Origin: Atrina japonica
Lineage: Eukaryota; Mollusca; Bivalvia; Pterioida; Pinnidae
Length of the DNA stretch: 64,000 nucleotides
Direction: 5' to 3'
NCBI GenBank assembly: GCA_030159075.1
Contig: BROG01000266.1
Span: 271,001 to 335,000, forward strand
Part shown: piece by piece, positions 1 to 12,400 of the stretch
How positions within the stretch are numbered: position 1 is the stretch's first letter
How the letters are laid out: each line of letters starts with the position of its first letter
Translations under genes and position numbers: made by a program
The notes under the pieces: generated by a model
Told to the model about the DNA's origin: nothing
The model's input: only the letters and a program-made list of their open reading frames with translations
Database searches by the model: none

Positions 1-13
1 TTTGTTTACCAAT

Positions 14-172
14 ACAGTGAAACTTGTATATAAAGACTCCCTTAGGGATACAACAAAATCAGTCTTTTTAGAGAGGTGGTCTTTATATAGAGGTTGATTT
101 GTACACATGGTACTATTGGGGACAACAAAAAACGGTCTTTGTGACCTGATGGTCTATATACACAGGTAGTCA
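14..172. mobile_element. Fold-back element with ACAGT-type terminus
   Basis: Starts acagtgaaacttgtatataa and contains ggtctttatatagaggttg, then ends in a tatacacaggt stretch. The same element interrupts a SINE at 17668-17827 and recurs at 12643-12805 and, inverted, at 51110-51252. Confidence 0.6.
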
Positions 173-701
173 TCAGTTCTGAATCTAAATCTCTTTAGAG
201 TCATGTCCTATACTTCTTGTACTGAGCTTTTAAAGAATGAATCTCTTACATGTATAATGTTGGTATCTGTTATAATCCTTTCAACACTAAACACCACAGT
301 TATAATAATAGACTGGTCCAAAACAATAGAAAAGACCATATCATTGAGATACTTTAGGGAGAAAGGGTTATATTTACTGGAGACTTGGGTATGCAGTGTT
401 CTCAATAAGAGCTGGCAGCAGGCAAAATTAATCACCTGTTGTAAAGATTTTGCCGGCTATGAGATTTCTGCGTCAGAATAAAATAGTATGCTATATATCA
501 ATATCTGTATCAAATGTATGCCTTTTGCGGGCCCCCAGAGCCCTGGCTGTTATTTCTCCTTCCCCAATTTCAATTTTTACCCCCTACTGTATAGTTACTT
601 TTATTTGTAGAGGATTTACATTCGCTATATTCCCAGTCAAACAAAGTACCACAAAATTAAATACCATGAATATATTCCCTTACAATAATGATACTGGTAT
701 G

Positions 702-793
702 TTTAACTCTCTCACCCCTGAATTTCAGAGTGGTATATTCTTTTCTATTGTTTAAGACCAGTCTATTGTAGTCTGTAGGGATAAAAGGGTTAA
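702..793. mobile_element. Small TTAA-type palindromic element (type 2)
   Basis: Runs from ttaactctctcacccctg to a 3' end agggataaaagggttaa, with agaccagtctattgtag inside. Related copies are at 272-370 (reversed), 7653-7745, 43918-43975 and three in a row at 58696-58975. TTAA at the ends suggests a piggyBac-like non-autonomous element. Confidence 0.5.
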
Positions 794-1278
794 TGATTGT
801 GCGTATAATCATTATATTTTAGTATATTAACACCTTTCATGCACCGTGATACAGAAAATTTGATGGATTTTATTCAATTAATTTCGACTGAAAACCATCA
901 AAATGTTGTTAATAAATTTGTATCGCAACAGACAGCAAAGTAAGTACCTCACTCTCCCTCGTAATAAAAAATGTCAAAAGAGCTTGTCCACCTTTTGTTT
1001 GTTTAATTAGCAGACTCATTGCAGTGATTCTAGGTGATTGCCTTCACTTAACTTAAGGCAGTCACAACTAGATTGGATTTGAAATATAGTTTATGCCCTC
1101 TTAATAGCTCTAGACATCATTAATTAGTCGTGTAACGGAACACAAAATTTCTACATTGGTCATCAATAACTGCACTTAGAATCGACAAGGGTATGATTAG
1201 ATTGTCTGTATTATTAATATGCTGAAATAAATGTAACGTCATATTCTGTCATATGTAAGAGTGCTTGTGATGGCTGAT

Positions 1279-1450
1279 ACAGTAGAACCACTTTTTCTTG
1301 TGTCATTTGCCACCTTATTTCATGCCACAATTTTTGAAAGTCCACTCTTCTAAATTTCCCTGTGATCTCATTTAAAGTTTCCCACAACCTATTGCCAAAT
1401 CCCTTTTTAATGCCAAATTTGGGCTGAAATGCATAGATCTACCAAGTTAA
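1279..1450. mobile_element. Fold-back element, ACAGT-type (variant with TTTGGGCTGAA core)
   Basis: Begins tacagtagaaccac and ends ctaccaagtt. The inner ttaatgccaaatttgggctg matches, inverted, the element at 54170-54360, and a shorter copy lies at 57455-57545. Confidence 0.5.
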
Positions 1451-1599
1451 ATTGGCACATGTTTACATACATGTGGAAGGCATTGTCTTCTATTCTAGAT
1501 TCGGTCAAATCTATTTTTTTTTTAAGAAGGGTAATTACTTTTCTTTGCTGAGTAAATTTAGACATAGAAATAGACATAAAGACATAAATTTACAGAGAC

Positions 1600-1840
1600 C
1601 AGTAAATCTCACATTCTCAGTTTTAACTCACAATGATCTCAATATTCAATTTGAAGTCCTAGATTTACACAGATCCGTGTTAATCTCACATTCACAGTTT
1701 TAACTCACAATGATCTCAATATTGAATTTGAAGTCCAAGATTTACACAGATCCGTGTTAATCTCACATTCGCAGTTTGAAGTCAGGGATCTCAATATTGA
1801 ATTTGAAGTCCTAGATTTACACAGATCCTGTTAGTTCATT
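1600..1840. repeat. 77-bp tandem repeat, three copies
   Basis: aatctcacattc starts at 1605, 1682 and 1759, a period of 77. Units contain gatctcaatattgaatttga and gatttacacagatcc; the third is partly deleted. Confidence 0.85.
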
Positions 1841-3364
1841 CTCAGCAGTTTGGACTGAATATTGAATGATCTCAAAAACAGACCTAAATTCTCAGTGTGG
1901 ACTGAAACTGCAATTCAATAAATCTTGCATATTATCAGTGTTTTTACTGTGTCTTAGATTGCTATACATATTTATTTTGTTGTGGTTAAATCAAGTCCTG
2001 AATGTAATGGAATCTGACAATGAAAAATACACAACATGTCACTAGACACATCAGATTAGATATACCTGTCAGATTGCTGTGTTTCAAATGGACAGAAGGC
2101 TCCTTTCTAATTAGCGATTGTCCATCAAAGCTTTCGTGTCTTAATTTTGTATCAAAACATATCTTAACATCTGGAAAGTAAGATTTTTTTTTCCAGGACA
2201 CATTTCTTGGTTCAGCTATCATTAACAACAGGAGTTCTGAGAGTACTGATGAAATATTACATGTTCAGAGTTTTCCCTTATGCATGATTTCTGTGTCTCT
2301 GACCCATAAATTTTTTCAGTATGTACAAATTGAATATAAAGGAGTCCCTAAGGATGCACTAAAAGTAAAACAAACTCTATTCATAAAGCATATTTGAACT
2401 GGTTTTTAACCTGAGACTGAATATGGGTTTCATTGTTTTCATGTAATATCTTCAGTTTCATTGACTTTCAGATTTGATTGATGGTTAATTAAAAATTGTA
2501 AAGCGATGTTTTATTACCTGTTTTTTATGTAGACCAAATGACTGTGAGAAAAATGTCTATAACTTGTAATTAGATGTTAGGTTTGATTTGTTCCTTTCAT
2601 TGATACTCAGTGGGCCTCAAAAATCAAACTTAGGACTCCAGAATGTTTACCCTGTGGGTCCCGGGGACGTACTGAAATACAAATACAAATGTATAAACAT
2701 GGAAATTCTGACTTTGTCTAGGAATAAAATATATAGTGGAAAATGATATCTTTCAGTCATATGCAGAGATAAAATGATTTTCATTTTTTCAAAGTTTTGC
2801 TACAATACTTAATCTATATTTTCCTTTTTAAAAGACTTCAGAAGTGTCATTTCCCTCATTTATATCTTCCAGTGTTTTTATCACTGCATGTAAAAGGGTC
2901 AAAACCTGGACAATGAAAAGGGAGCATGTTCTTCCACTTCTACCAGTGTGGGAAGTCTTTACTAATCCAGATTGGTACATCCAGGCTTGAACAATCATAA
3001 TAATTTCCCCTTGTCCTGCGGGACAAGTACTATTGATATCTACTTGTCCGGAAATTGAGTGTAAACTCATGCACCCCTAATGACACATTTGGACTGGCCT
3101 AAATCTTTTTCTTTTTTTTTTTACAGAAGAGAGAAGAGTTAATTATTTCTCAAGGGTTAACAAGTTAAACAAATAATGTTTTTCGAATCAATTTTTGTCT
3201 TGAACAATTTCACTTGTCAATCTGTTGGACAAGTGATAGGTAACATATTACACTTGTCCAACTACTACCGGTAAATGGACTTGTGACAAATGTGATTGCT
3301 GACTTCTGACATCTACCATTTTCAGTTACAGTTTTAACTTGCAATATTTGTTCTTATATTTTAG

Positions 3365-3457
3365 CTCAAGATCATGTCTTTAATTGTTTGGGAAAGGATC
3401 TGTTGGAAAAAGCGTATGAAGGATACAATGGGTGTATATTTGCTTATGGTCAAACTG
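3365..3457 (+). CDS. KIF13: KIF13 exon: motor segment up to the P-loop
   Basis: Acceptor ttttag before 3365 and donor GTAAGT after 3457. The exon enters and leaves in phase 1 (93 bases). It reads [19 protein letters not shown] followed by [12 protein letters not shown], the conserved block just before the nucleotide-binding loop. The P-loop is split by the next intron (GQTG / SGKS). The exon before it, which should end in phase 1 after an FWSMDE-like block, was not found in 1-3364. Confidence 0.93.
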
Positions 3458-6400
3458 GTAAGTCATTTATTCTTGTCTTGATAAACAAATTCGGAGGATT
3501 CCTGGTCGACTTAATGTAAATGAGGTTCAGGGTAATGAAATGAGGTTTAGGGGATTCTGGGTAGATTGAGGAAATGATGTTTAGGGGATTCTGGGTAAAC
3601 ATATTAAATGGGATATTCAGGATTGTGAATGCCCAAAGTAACTGAAGTTCTGAGGATTCTGGGTAGACAAAGTGATTGAGGTTTCCAGGATTCTGGGCAG
3701 AATGAGGTCCAGGGGATTCTTTGTAGACCAGGTAAATGAGGTCCAGGGGATTCTTGGTTGACCAAGTAAATGAGGTCCAGGGGATTCTTGGTTGACCAAG
3801 TAAATGAGGTCCAGGGGATTCTTGGTAGACAAAGAAAAATAAGTTCTCAGGTCATATAGGGTATGGTAATGGACTATTATTGTTTAGTAAATTCCAGTCT
3901 AGTATATGAATCATTTCCTTAAATAAACTGTAACAAAATTATCTCAAATATATATAGCCTCTTCTTACCATTTCTGTATTGATTATAAGCATATATTTTT
4001 TACATTTATTGTTTAGTAATTCACAATCTAGTTTCATGAATCCAATTTGAAAAAAAATACTATTTGTCAATACACATAAGAAAGATAACTCCTGTATCAG
4101 ATTTTACAGTGTCTGGATTTAAAGATCTGCTATAAAGTCATCCCATGAATTATGCTAAAGTACCGATTAACAATATGTACTTACCCAAAAGCATTTTGCA
4201 TGGTTTTATAAAAAATTAAAAATACAGAAAAAGTGTCTGGATTTAAAGATCTGCTATAAAGTCATCCCATGAATTATGCTAAAGTACCGATTAACAATAT
4301 GTACTTACCCAAAAGCATTTTGCATGGTTTTATAAAAAATTAAAAATACAGAAAAAAAAAAAGAAAAAAGGTATAAAGTCATCCCATAAATTATGCTATA
4401 GTACCGATTAAAAATACGTACTTACCCAAAAGCATTTTGCATGGTTTTATAAAAAAAAATAAAATAAAATAAAATATATAACTAAAGAATAGGATAGTAC
4501 AAAATATTACTGATCAAAAAGTTTTTTTTTTCATTTAAATATAAGTATTGTTTATCAAATGACCTTCTTGCTGATTTTTTTTTCTAAAAAAAACATGTTA
4601 TATATTCAGTATTCAGATTATGTTGGGTGAGTAGTTTCTTTTGGGTATGTACTGTATAAGAATTATTATTATTATTATTATTATTTTACATTTATAGAAC
4701 GCTCTAAATAAGGCCAAGTAAAAAAATATTTCTGGTTCTCAGACACCCCTGCTGGCAAAAAGAAATCGCCGATGAAACCATTTTGTTCACATTTCATAAA
4801 AAAATCACCGCCGCGCGGCAAGTAAAAATGTCAGTCATTTCAAAAGGCTTAAGTTTCGAAAATGATTTATTTCCTTCTATTTGCAGTTCAAAATGCATTT
4901 CTAAAACCCAATTAGAAACTCAAATAATTATTTTATTGACAATTCAACATGTAAATCTTTACCTCATGCCCGAAAATGTCACAGAACACATCATATGTTT
5001 TCTGCTGTTGCTTGCAGTTTATAGAGGAAGTGAAAGTTGGGTTTTAAATGAAAGAACCGATACAGAACGGAACTGAATTTCAGGATGTTTTGAAATGATG
5101 ATACATGTAACACTATATAGTGTATAAAAGTTTTAAAATCTGAATTAAATGTAGGTGAATGATACAAGTAAAATTAGTTACTGTAAATAAGAGTTTTGAT
5201 GAAATATATAAAAATGAATAGCTATTGTTTTCAAAAATGAAACTTTTGGAATTTGCATTGTACAGCTTTGTAAAATAGTAATGATAATGATTGATGATAA
5301 TTATAATGATGCATTTACAATTAATTTTCTTGTAGTTTCAAAACATTTTTATGTTTTGATAAATATATAATCTTTTAGCTATTTTATATTTTGTTGATAT
5401 TTAAGTTTTAAAACCAAGTGAACAAGACAATCACACAACTTTTTGTTACAATTTATTGAAGGTCTCAATAAAAGACATTTTGTTTGTTACATAAAGTCTT
5501 CTAATTTTCTTGCCTTCAAGGTATATAAACAATAATTTAATTCAAAAAATAAAAATAAAATACCTACCTACATGTACCTTGCCCATTTTGGAAGGCTAAT
5601 TGTCTGAGAACCAGAATATTTTTTTTACATGGCCCAACTATTAAAATTACTCTAAAAGCGCTTTACACAAAAACATAAAAGTGCATTAAAATTTGATAAA
5701 TATACAATTGGCAATACAAATTACATATGATTAATAGACTTAAAAATATATAAGGCAGTATGATATAAAACCTCTACAGTAAAGCTCTAGAAGAACACTT
5801 TCAATAGTTTTGGGAAAAGTTATATAGATAAGCCAACAAAAATTTATAGCTGAACTTTGTGTGAAGAAAGAAATCAGCAATTTTTGTTCTGAATGGAAGA
5901 GAAGATACCAGACCATTTACACATGTTTTCATGGAAATAGTGGACAGAATCTGTCACCTGGCAACTTCTACTTAAAGAGCTGATTATCTGCATTTCTGTA
6001 TCTGTTTTTTTTTCAGGTTCTGGAAAATCTTACACAATGATGGGAACTTTTGAGGATACTGGAAAGGGAATTATTCCTCGACTGTGTGATGCCATGTTTG
6101 AACACATAGCAGTTCAGAAAAGTCCAGCAACAGGCTTCAAAGTAGAAGTATCTTATATGGAAATCTACAATGAGAAAGTTCATGACCTTTTAGATCCCAA
6201 AGGGTAAGAACGAAGACTTGAAATGGTTTAAGTTAAAGTAGAACCAAATATACCAATATACCAGTGGAATCTGTATTGAGAGATCCACTCTCAAGATAGA
6301 CTACTCTGTCTTGACCGACCACATTCCAGAAATCTTGAAGTTGAATAATCCTTTAAATAAAACCTCTTTTAAGAGACCACCTGTCTTGAAAGACCACATC

Positions 6401-9400
6401 TCACTGAAATGACATTGTTGTTCTGTCCATCAGGAGTCCATAATCATAAAATTCACATGTTCTGAGAGCCAGTGATTTGGATAGTGATATGTCCGATTAT
6501 AAATGTCACTTCCCCATAAAATATGTTGCATGTCGTAGTGGTTTGGTAGCAGATACCAATATCTTTCTTGTACTAAACTTGAATACACATGCAACTTGAA
6601 ATGCATAAGATAAAAAGATAAAAAATTTGAAAACAATTATTGTTAATTGAGTGAAGTACATAAAATTAGATGTTCTTTAGAATTTTGTCATATATAATTT
6701 TAAAAATGGGAAAAGTAAGTAGCTTAAAATTTTACTAAAGGCCCTCTCTCCTGTCCATGACTGATTGCATTTTTAATGGGAAGCTTCATAATAATAACAA
6801 TTCTTCATTTAACTCATCCAACCCAGAAAAACAATGGACTCTTCTGTAAATCAATGACTTAGACCAGTCCAAATGTTTCTTTGGGGGTGAATGGTTTACG
6901 TATAAGTAAATTGCATAATGTTTGGAGTCTTTATATATATAATATCATATGATTTTATGTTTTTGTAGAAGTAAACAGAATTTGAAGGTTAGAGAACATA
7001 ATATTCTGGGACCCTATGTTGATGGACTATCCATGCTCGCTGTGTCATCATTTGAGGTAAGTTGTTTAATAGTGGTGTAACAATATATTGTTACAATGAT
7101 ACATTGATGATATGATATACATCAATACAAAAAAAAATATATCAATATTTTCTGTAAAAATAAAATATGGAATTTAGTTGGTTCTTTATCAATGAATTAT
7201 CTTTTTTTTTGCCAGAAATAAGTTAACAATGTACAGGATGTATTGAATAATTAGTATTTCTACAAAACTGTTTGTTTTTCACACTACTATTTCCAATTTG
7301 ACACTGAATTTTTCGATATCATGATCCATGGTAATTCGCTTTTAATTTATCATGATATGTCATGATACACTTTTGAGTTATGATACACAGCCCTAATGTT
7401 TAATAAGCTTTACAATCAAGAGAAATGAAGAGCACCAAGTTTTAGCTTAAGGGAGGTAACTCCTATGATCTTGTAGACTTTATTGAAGCACTTAAAAGTC
7501 AGTATATAAATATTTGAAACTTGTCAGCTTTGAGAAATTCACTCTATTGATTAGTTTTTGAAAACAAAATGTCATTTCTCTCTTGGTGACTAGGTTATAA
7601 TCTTTGTTGACAAGAATTCATTAATTTTAAGTGTGTAAAAATGTATAACATTTAAACCCCTTAGAATCTAAATGGTATGATTTTTTCTATTGTCTTAGAC
7701 CAGTCTATTTTTTTTGTGATGTTGAAAGGGCTGATATTTTTTAAACTATTTATATGTATGATGAAAATGCTTTTCACCTACTTTGATAGGGGACACATAG
7801 ATAATACAGTTAGGCGAACAAATCTGGCTTTTTGGTTTTATTCTTGTTTTTACATAACACCAAAATTTTTTCACTTCTATGGAGATGTCACCAGCTTTAG
7901 GCTTATTTACTTGCTGTCTAGCCAATGAGGTTGCTTGATTCCTTTTTAGCTCACCTGAGCCGAAGGTTCAAGTGAGCTTTTCTGATCGCCCTTTTGTCCG
8001 TCGTTCGTCTGTCCGTAAACTTTTCATAATTTCAACTTCTCCTCCAAAACCGCTGAGGAGATTTTGATGAAACTTAATAGGAAGCAAGTACTCAAGGTCC
8101 TCTACCAAGCTTGTTCATTTCGGCCCAATCAGCCCAGGGGTGGATCCAGGGTGGGGCAAAAGAAACCCCAGGGGATACCCATCTTTAAAACACTTATTCT
8201 CCAGAAACACTGCATGAATTGAAAAACTAACTGTATCTGAGTGATCTACATAGATGTATGATTCAAGTTTGATAATTTCGTTGAAATCGGAAAATAAATT
8301 TGTGACACGTTTCTTTGTAAATTTCATTCATTTTTGTATGATTTCTTTGATTTTCTCCCCTATTATTCATTATGATGCATTTATTTTATGTGTTTTAGCT
8401 GTGGTTTGGTAGATAAATGCTTTCCTGAAAAATGAGAAGTTTGGTGAAATTTAATTTTTTATAGGAAGTAAGTTCAAGGTCCTTATAAATTTCTTAAGAC
8501 TACAAAATGAGAGGGGGGGGGGGGTTTCTCCAGAACTGCTGCATGGATTGAAAAACTAATTGCATCTAAGTGATTTTTATGGATGCATGATTCAATATCC
8601 TGTTTTTGGAATAAATTGGAAAACTAATTTTTGACATGTTTTTGACATCTTTCCCAGCTTTGCCATTTTCATTCATTTTTAAGTCTCCTCCACTCCTAAG
8701 GAGATTCCCATATTTGTAAGATACCAACACAGTTCAGGTGAGAGGGGCCTCCGTGGCCGAGTGGTTAGAGCATTGCGCTTTAAATCACAAGGCCTCTCAC
8801 CTCTGGTTCGAATCCCGCTAGGGTCATTTTGAATTAAGTGGGAAAGTTTGCCAGTTTTCTTGCGGAAGGTCGGTGGTCTTTACCCGGGTAACCGGGGTTT
8901 CTCCTCCACCAATAAAAACTGGACGCCATCATATGACTGAAAGATTGCTGAGTATGGCGAAAAAAAAAAAATCAAATCAAATCAAAATCAGTTCAGGTGA
9001 GCGTTGTGGCCCATGGGCCTCTTGTTTTCTGAAGGTATCTCATCCAATCACATACAGCTTTATAATATACCAGTATTATTATAATACTGAGGTGGTCCTG
9101 GATCAAGATCTTGTTTATTTTATTTAGTTGTTAATGTCAGTTGTATCTCATATTTTATACACTCCATGAATTAGCAATTTTAATTATAATCTATTTACCA
9201 TTATAGATATATGTATATACATGTACATCAAATCAAACTGAAAAAATATGTATCAAAGATGTGACTAAATATTCCCCAATATATAATATAGATGAATATA
9301 TCCTTCTAATATGTGACTAAATATTTCCATAGGGAAACATTTACTGTGTGTCCCAGCATATCTGGAGAGTGGTTTTCCTTAAATATCTTGTACAAAACAA

Positions 9401-12400
9401 AAAAAGAAACATCATGGGGAAACAAATTTAACCTTAGTCGAAACAAAGAAACTTGTTCTCATATCAATTAATTTCCAGTCTACAGTAAATCTTACTAATA
9501 CTAATGAATTGCTATTTCCAGATTTGCTGGGAGACACATTGGGTCCCAGAAAGCTAAGCCCCTTTGTTAAAGCGATCGATATAAGCTGTCACAATGATTT
9601 TTTTTGTCCCCTGACATATAGTGTGTTCAAATAAATTATCAAACACGTAAAGCGTTATAAAAGATCTTCTTTTCAAAGTTATTTGTTTTATTAGAATTTT
9701 GAGTTTTTCCGTACATTTCACCATATCAAATGAACTTCATACTTCGGTCAGAGGATCTCGATCCTTTACATGCTCGGAATATGTTAAAGTCGGTCGATTT
9801 TTATGTGTTTTACATTTATTTTCAAAATACATGGCATGATATTTATTGGAAAGTGCATGTATTATGTAAAGTATATGCTTTTCAACGCTATTTTAAATAC
9901 CTGAAGAAAATCGGATAAATATATGAGGATATGAGTATATCAGGTCACTAAAAGAATTTTTTTCCGATCTTTAATGTTAACCTGAATGCTTTATCAAAAA
10001 AAGAAAAGAAAAGAACAAAACAAAACAAAAAATCCTTATAAAGTTTTACATATACATGTATTGAATAGTTTGAAGATTATACAGTGTATTGTTTTAGTGG
10101 TTTAATACTTTTCTTTAATCAGTTTTATTTGCCAGAGCAAATCACAATTTAAGTTATAGTAATATTAATGCATTATGGTCCTAGATTTAGCTCTCGTTAA
10201 TTTTCATTAGAATTAATTTATCAACCCTTGTGGTCACATTTAGACTTGCCCAAATCAATGAATAGAATTGTCTGTGAACAAGTCAATATTGCCTGTAAAA
10301 TTATGGTGAAATTTGGATTCTAAATTATACACTCCAAAATCACAACAATGGACTTCACCATTCTTTGAAATGGGTGAGTCCAAATGTGTCTATAGGGGTT
10401 GATGAGATAATGTCAGTTGTATCTCATATTTGTGTAATATGATAGAAAATGAATCGTCAATTTCTATTTTTAGGACATTGATAAATTAATGAGCGAAGGA
10501 AACAAATCCAGAACTGTGGCAGCCACCAACATGAACAATGAAAGTAGCCGATCTCATGCCGTCTTCAACATAGTTCTAACACAAATACTGACCGACTTGT
10601 CATCAGGGGTACGTAAATCTACAAGTTATTACAGCGCCATCTACCATCATGTTGTTGCAATCATTCATTATTGGTTTTACTATTTTGGCTTTCGGTACTT
10701 GAGAAAGACCAGTTGTGTGCTCTCCTTGGTACATTGTAATCAGGTCTTCTCTGCCACATTTGATAACTGGCAATCCAAGTATAATCCTTGGTAAGTAGGT
10801 CTGCTCTGCCACATTTGATAACTGGTATACATTGTAATTGTAATCAGGTCTTCTCTGCCACATTTGATAACTGGCAATCCATGCTCTCCACATTGTAACC
10901 AGGTCTTCTCTGCCACATTTGGCAATCCAAGTATATGCTCTCCTTGGTACATTGTAACCAGGTCTTCTCTGCCACATTTGATAACTGGCAATCCAAGTAT
11001 AGTATGGTACATTGTAATCAGGTCTTCTCACATTTGATAACTGGCAATTGTATATGCTCTCATGGTACATTGTCAGGTCTTCTCTGCCACATTTGATAAC
11101 TGGCAATCCAAGTATATGTTCTCCTTGGTACATTGTAATCAGGTCTTCTCTGCCACATTTGATAACTGGCAATCCAAGTATATGCTCTCCTTGGTACATT
11201 GTAATCAGGTCTTCTCTGCCACATTGGTACATTGTAATCAGGTCTTCTCTGCCACATTTGATAACTGGCAATCCAAGTATATGCTCTCCTTGGTACATTG
11301 TAAACAGGTCTTCTCTGCCACATTTGATAACTGGCAATCCAAGTATATGCTCTCCTTGGTACATTGTAATCAGGTCTTCTCAGCCACATTTGATAACTGG
11401 CAATCCAAGTATATGCTCTCCTTGGTACATTGTAATCAGGTCTTCTCTGCCACATTTGATAACTGGCAATCCAAGTATATGCTTGGGTACATTGTAATCA
11501 GGTCTTCTCTGCCACATTTGATAACTGGCAACAAGTATATGCTCTCCTTGGTACATTGTAACCAGGTCTTCTCAGCCACATTTGATAACTGGCAATCCAA
11601 GTATATGCTCTCCTTGGGTACATTGTAATCAGGTCTTCTCTGCCACATAACTGGCAATCCAAGTAACTTGGTACATTGTAAAGGTCTTCTCTGCCAATTT
11701 GTAATGGCAATCCAAGCTGTTCTCCTTGGTACATTGTAATCAGGTCTTCTCTGCCACATTTGATAACTGGCAATCCAAGTATATGCTCTCCTTGGTACAT
11801 TGTAATCAGGTCTTCTCTGCCACATTTGATAACTGGCAATCCAAGTATATGCTCTCCTTGGTACATTGTAACCAGGTCTTCTCTGCCACATTTGATAACT
11901 GGCAATCCAAGTATAATTAGAAAATAACTACTTGTAATATTGCCACTTATGTACTTATGTACAATATGTACACAAAAGTAAGTACCTGGAATTCACAACT
12001 CAATAAGTTGCAATTATTTCAAGTTGATGCTGGCAGATTAATGAAAAAAAAATACATGTAGATCAGATGAGCAATTGACCAAATTTCAGAAAGCAGCGAG
12101 GAGAAATATTTAGTTAAACGGATTGATGTGTTGGGATTAAAATGTCATCTTGCTATCAGTATAAAGAAGCCTGATTTTACCAAACAAAATAACTGAAATT
12201 CGGAACAGAGTTTCGGGCTTCTCTATGTTATGTTCAACAAGGTTTAATTGGAGCAACGTAGGCTTATGTAACATTTATATGCACGTGTACATGATGTGCT
12301 GGTTCTCGAGTTGGCTATTTATCATGGACAGTTTGTTTTGGTTCTCATGCCCTTGTTGTCAATATCTCCTCATTACCATACTATTTTATTAGAGTTTATT

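Larger units (their letters stand above)
1..3364. other. KIF13 intron (left end), no exon seen
   Basis: No block resembling the preceding motor exon was found. It holds fold-back elements (14-172, 1279-1450), TTAA-type elements (272-370 reversed, 702-793), a 77-bp tandem repeat (about 1600-1840) and a truncated TTAA-type element near 3065-3105. The rest is unremarkable AT-rich sequence. Confidence 0.6.

Noticed and set aside
842..931. Possible upstream KIF13 exon (reads ...NKFVSQQTAK before a GTAAGT)
   Set aside because: It resembles the FASQ text of kinesin-3, but the donor leaves phase 2 while the next exon needs phase 1, and there is no FWSMDE-like block before it.
8743..8820. tRNA gene
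   Set aside because: The A and B boxes belong to the head of a SINE with a 3' domain, A-rich tail and target-site duplication; it does not fold as a complete tRNA.
10603..11905. Several open frames of 90-250 residues on both strands
   Set aside because: They are products of the 66-bp tandem array, whose period is a multiple of three; both strands are open and no domain is present.
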